NCBI GenBank assembly: GCA_023053575.1
Contig: JAKZAP010000020.1
Coordinates: forward strand, 16,735,998-16,799,997
Origin: Branchinecta lynchi
Lineage: Eukaryota > Arthropoda > Branchiopoda > Anostraca > Branchinectidae
DNA length: 64,000 nucleotides
Direction of reading: 5' to 3'
Shown here: one piece after another, positions 62,248 to 64,000 of the stretch
How positions within the stretch are numbered: position 1 is the stretch's first letter
How the letters are laid out: each line of letters starts with the position of its first letter
Notes under the pieces: generated by a model
Databases searched by the model: none
What the model saw: only the letters and a program-made list of their open reading frames with translations
What the model was told of the DNA's origin: nothing
Program-made: the position numbers and the translations under genes

Positions 62248-64000
62248 AAGAGCTACGAGCTCATATGGCACTTGTTACGAGTAAGCACGGCTCGGTTATG
62301 TCAATGATATATCTAGTGTTTGCTAGGTGTCTTCCCACCAAGTTTCATCTCGATCCATCCACTCTTAGCGTTTTCCAATATTTCCGGTTCTCCCCTCCAG
62401 CTCCGCCCAAAAGTCACCGGATCCGGTCCGGATTTTAAGTGGATCGTCTGAGGCATGAGGTCTTTCCAAATATCAAGTTTCATCGAGATCCGGTCACCCG
62501 TTCAAAAGTTATAAATACCTCAAGATTCCGGATTCCCCCTCCCTCCACTCCCCCGACAGTGCCCGAATCGGCTCGGTCATGTCAATGATGTATCTAGTGT
62601 TTGCTAGGTGTCTTCCCACCAAGTTTCATAATCATAGCGTTTCCCAAGATTTCCGGTTGCCCCCTCCAGCTCCCCCAAAAGTCACCGGATCCGGTCCGGA
62701 TTTTAAGTGGGTCGTCTGAGGCATGAGGCCTTTCCAAATATCAAGTTCCATCGAGATCCGATCACCCGTTCAAAAGTTATAAATACCTCAAGATTCCGGA
62801 TTCCCCCTCCTTCCACTCCCCCACAGTGCCCGAATTGGCTCGGTTATGTCAATGATGTATCTAGTATTTGCTAGGTGTCTGCACACCAAGTTTCATCTCG
62901 ATCCCTCCACTCATAGCGGTTCCCAAGATTTCCGGTTGCCCCATCCAGCTCCCCCCAAAAGTCACCGGATCCGGTCCGAATTTTAAGTGGGTCGTCTGAG
63001 GCATGAGGTCGTTCCAAATATCAAGTTTCATCGAGATCCGGTCACCCGTTCAAAAGTTATAAATACCTCAAGATTCCGGATTCCCCTCCCTCCACTCCCC
63101 CGACAGTGCCCGAATCGGTTCGGTCATGTCAATGATGTATCTAGTGTTTGCTAGGTGTCTTCCCACCAAGTTTCATCTCGACCCCTCCACTCATAGCATT
63201 TCCCAAGATTTCCGGTTGCCTCCTCCAGCTCCCCCCAAAAGTCACCGGATCCGGTCCAGATTATAAGTGGGTCGTCTGAGGTATGAGGTCTTTCCAAATA
63301 TCAAGTTCCATCGAGATCCGATCACCCGTTCAAAAGTTATAAATACCTCGAGATTCCGGATTCCCCCTCCCTCCACTCCCCCAAAGTACCCGAATCGGCT
63401 CGGTTATGTCAATGATATATCTAGTGTTTGCTAGGTGTCTTCCCACCAAGTTTCATCTCGATCCCTCCACTCATAGCGTTTCCCAAGATTTCCGGTTGCC
63501 CCCTCCAGCTCCCCCCAAAAGTCACCGGATCCGGTCCGGATTTTAAGTAGGTCGTCTGAGGCATGAAGTCTTTCCAAATATCAAGTTCCAACGAGATCCG
63601 ATCACCCGTTCAAAAGTTATAAATACCTCAAGATTCCGGATTCCCCCTCCCTCCACAGTGCCCGAATCGGCTCGGTTATGTCAATGATGTATCTAGTGTT
63701 TGCTAGGTGTCTTCCCACCAAGTTTCATCTCGATCCCTCCACTCATAGCGTTTCCCAAGATTTCCGGTTGCCCCCTCCAGCTCCCCCCAAAAGTCACCGG
63801 ATCCGGTCCGGATTTTAAGTGGGTCGTCTGAGGCATGAGGTCGTTCCGAATATCAAGTTTCATCGAGATCCGATCACCCGTTCAAAAGTTAAAAATACCT
63901 CAAGATTCCGGATTCCCCCTCCCTCCACTCCCCCCACGGTGCTCGGATCGGGGAAGTGACTATTTCCAACTTAATCATTTGGGGTCCCTGATACGCCTGC
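62248..64000 (+). mobile_element. Family B element, copy B6, with regular 270-280-bp tandem units
   Basis: Starts ACAAGAGCTACGAGCTCATA TGGCACTTG. The marker TCAATGAT(A/G)TATCTAGT lies at 62301, 62582, 62849, 63129, 63409 and 63681, giving spacings of 281, 267, 280, 280 and 272. Each unit has CAAGTTTCATCTCGATCC, CCGGTTGCCCCCTCCAGCTC, CACCGGATCCGGTCCGGATT, TTCCAAATATCAAGTT(T/C)CAT, CGATCACCCGTTCAAAAGTT and CAAGATTCCGGATTCCCCCT. Units are much more alike than in B3 or B5. It runs off the window edge. Confidence 0.85.

Overview
This is metazoan nuclear DNA, most likely from a (probably marine) invertebrate with a repeat-rich genome. Short exons with GT/AG borders sit in introns of up to about 8 kb. 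The conserved genes are animal ones, LINE debris of several kinds is present, and no vertebrate-type repeat is recognisable. I cannot name the species.

Three host genes can be followed exon by exon. (1) Minus strand, 11-15030: an ANKLE1/LEM-3-type endonuclease. An ankyrin-repeat exon (14807-15030), a LEM-domain exon (8584-9295) and the first half of the GIY-YIG nuclease (11-275) join in compatible phases; the gene runs off the left edge. (2) Plus strand, 24780-25087: the last two coding exons of DDA1, a subunit of the DDB1-DET1 part of CRL4 ubiquitin ligases. ANKLE1 and DDA1 are also close neighbours in human (19p13.11), so this may be old microsynteny. (3) Minus strand, 61529-33758: six exons of a DENND4-type DENN/Rab exchange protein, five of which join in consecutive phase. 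One further minus-strand exon of unknown identity lies at 22778-22981.

The rest is mostly mobile and repetitive DNA. A complete young Ty3/gypsy LTR retrotransposon (49027-53455) lies in a DENND4 intron, with a 5-bp target duplication, 196-bp LTRs differing at one base, a tRNA-Ser(GCU)-type primer site and one 1317-codon Gag-Pol frame. Its reverse transcriptase departs from consensus at two active-site tyrosines. LINE remnants lie at 2915-4818, 8266-8480, 29757-30456, 30941-31237, 41551-41924, 45096-45440 and 58349-58582, with isolated 3' ends elsewhere; a hAT transposase end is at 32840-32986.

Two large non-coding families dominate. Family A (17024-17997, 18163-19200, 32014-32660, 45605-46761, 54135-56330 and a fragment at 59655-59960) is a core of about 125-bp tandem units, capped at one end by AACAAGACC plus GGGATCCCA and at the other by a GACG-rich motif plus another GGGATCCC palindrome. 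Family B (27830-28765, 34152-36432, 36565-38493, 55101-56222, 62248-end, and degraded minus copies at 10270-11160 and 15540-16000) is built of about 280-bp units. It starts ACAAGAGCT, and its 3' end is a hairpin that repeats the motif ATATGGCACTTG found at the start. The organisation resembles non-autonomous rolling-circle or pearl-like elements that carry satellite cores. Several foldback/MITE families, a 24-bp minisatellite with higher-order structure (19331-20020) and many local tandem duplications fill the remaining introns.
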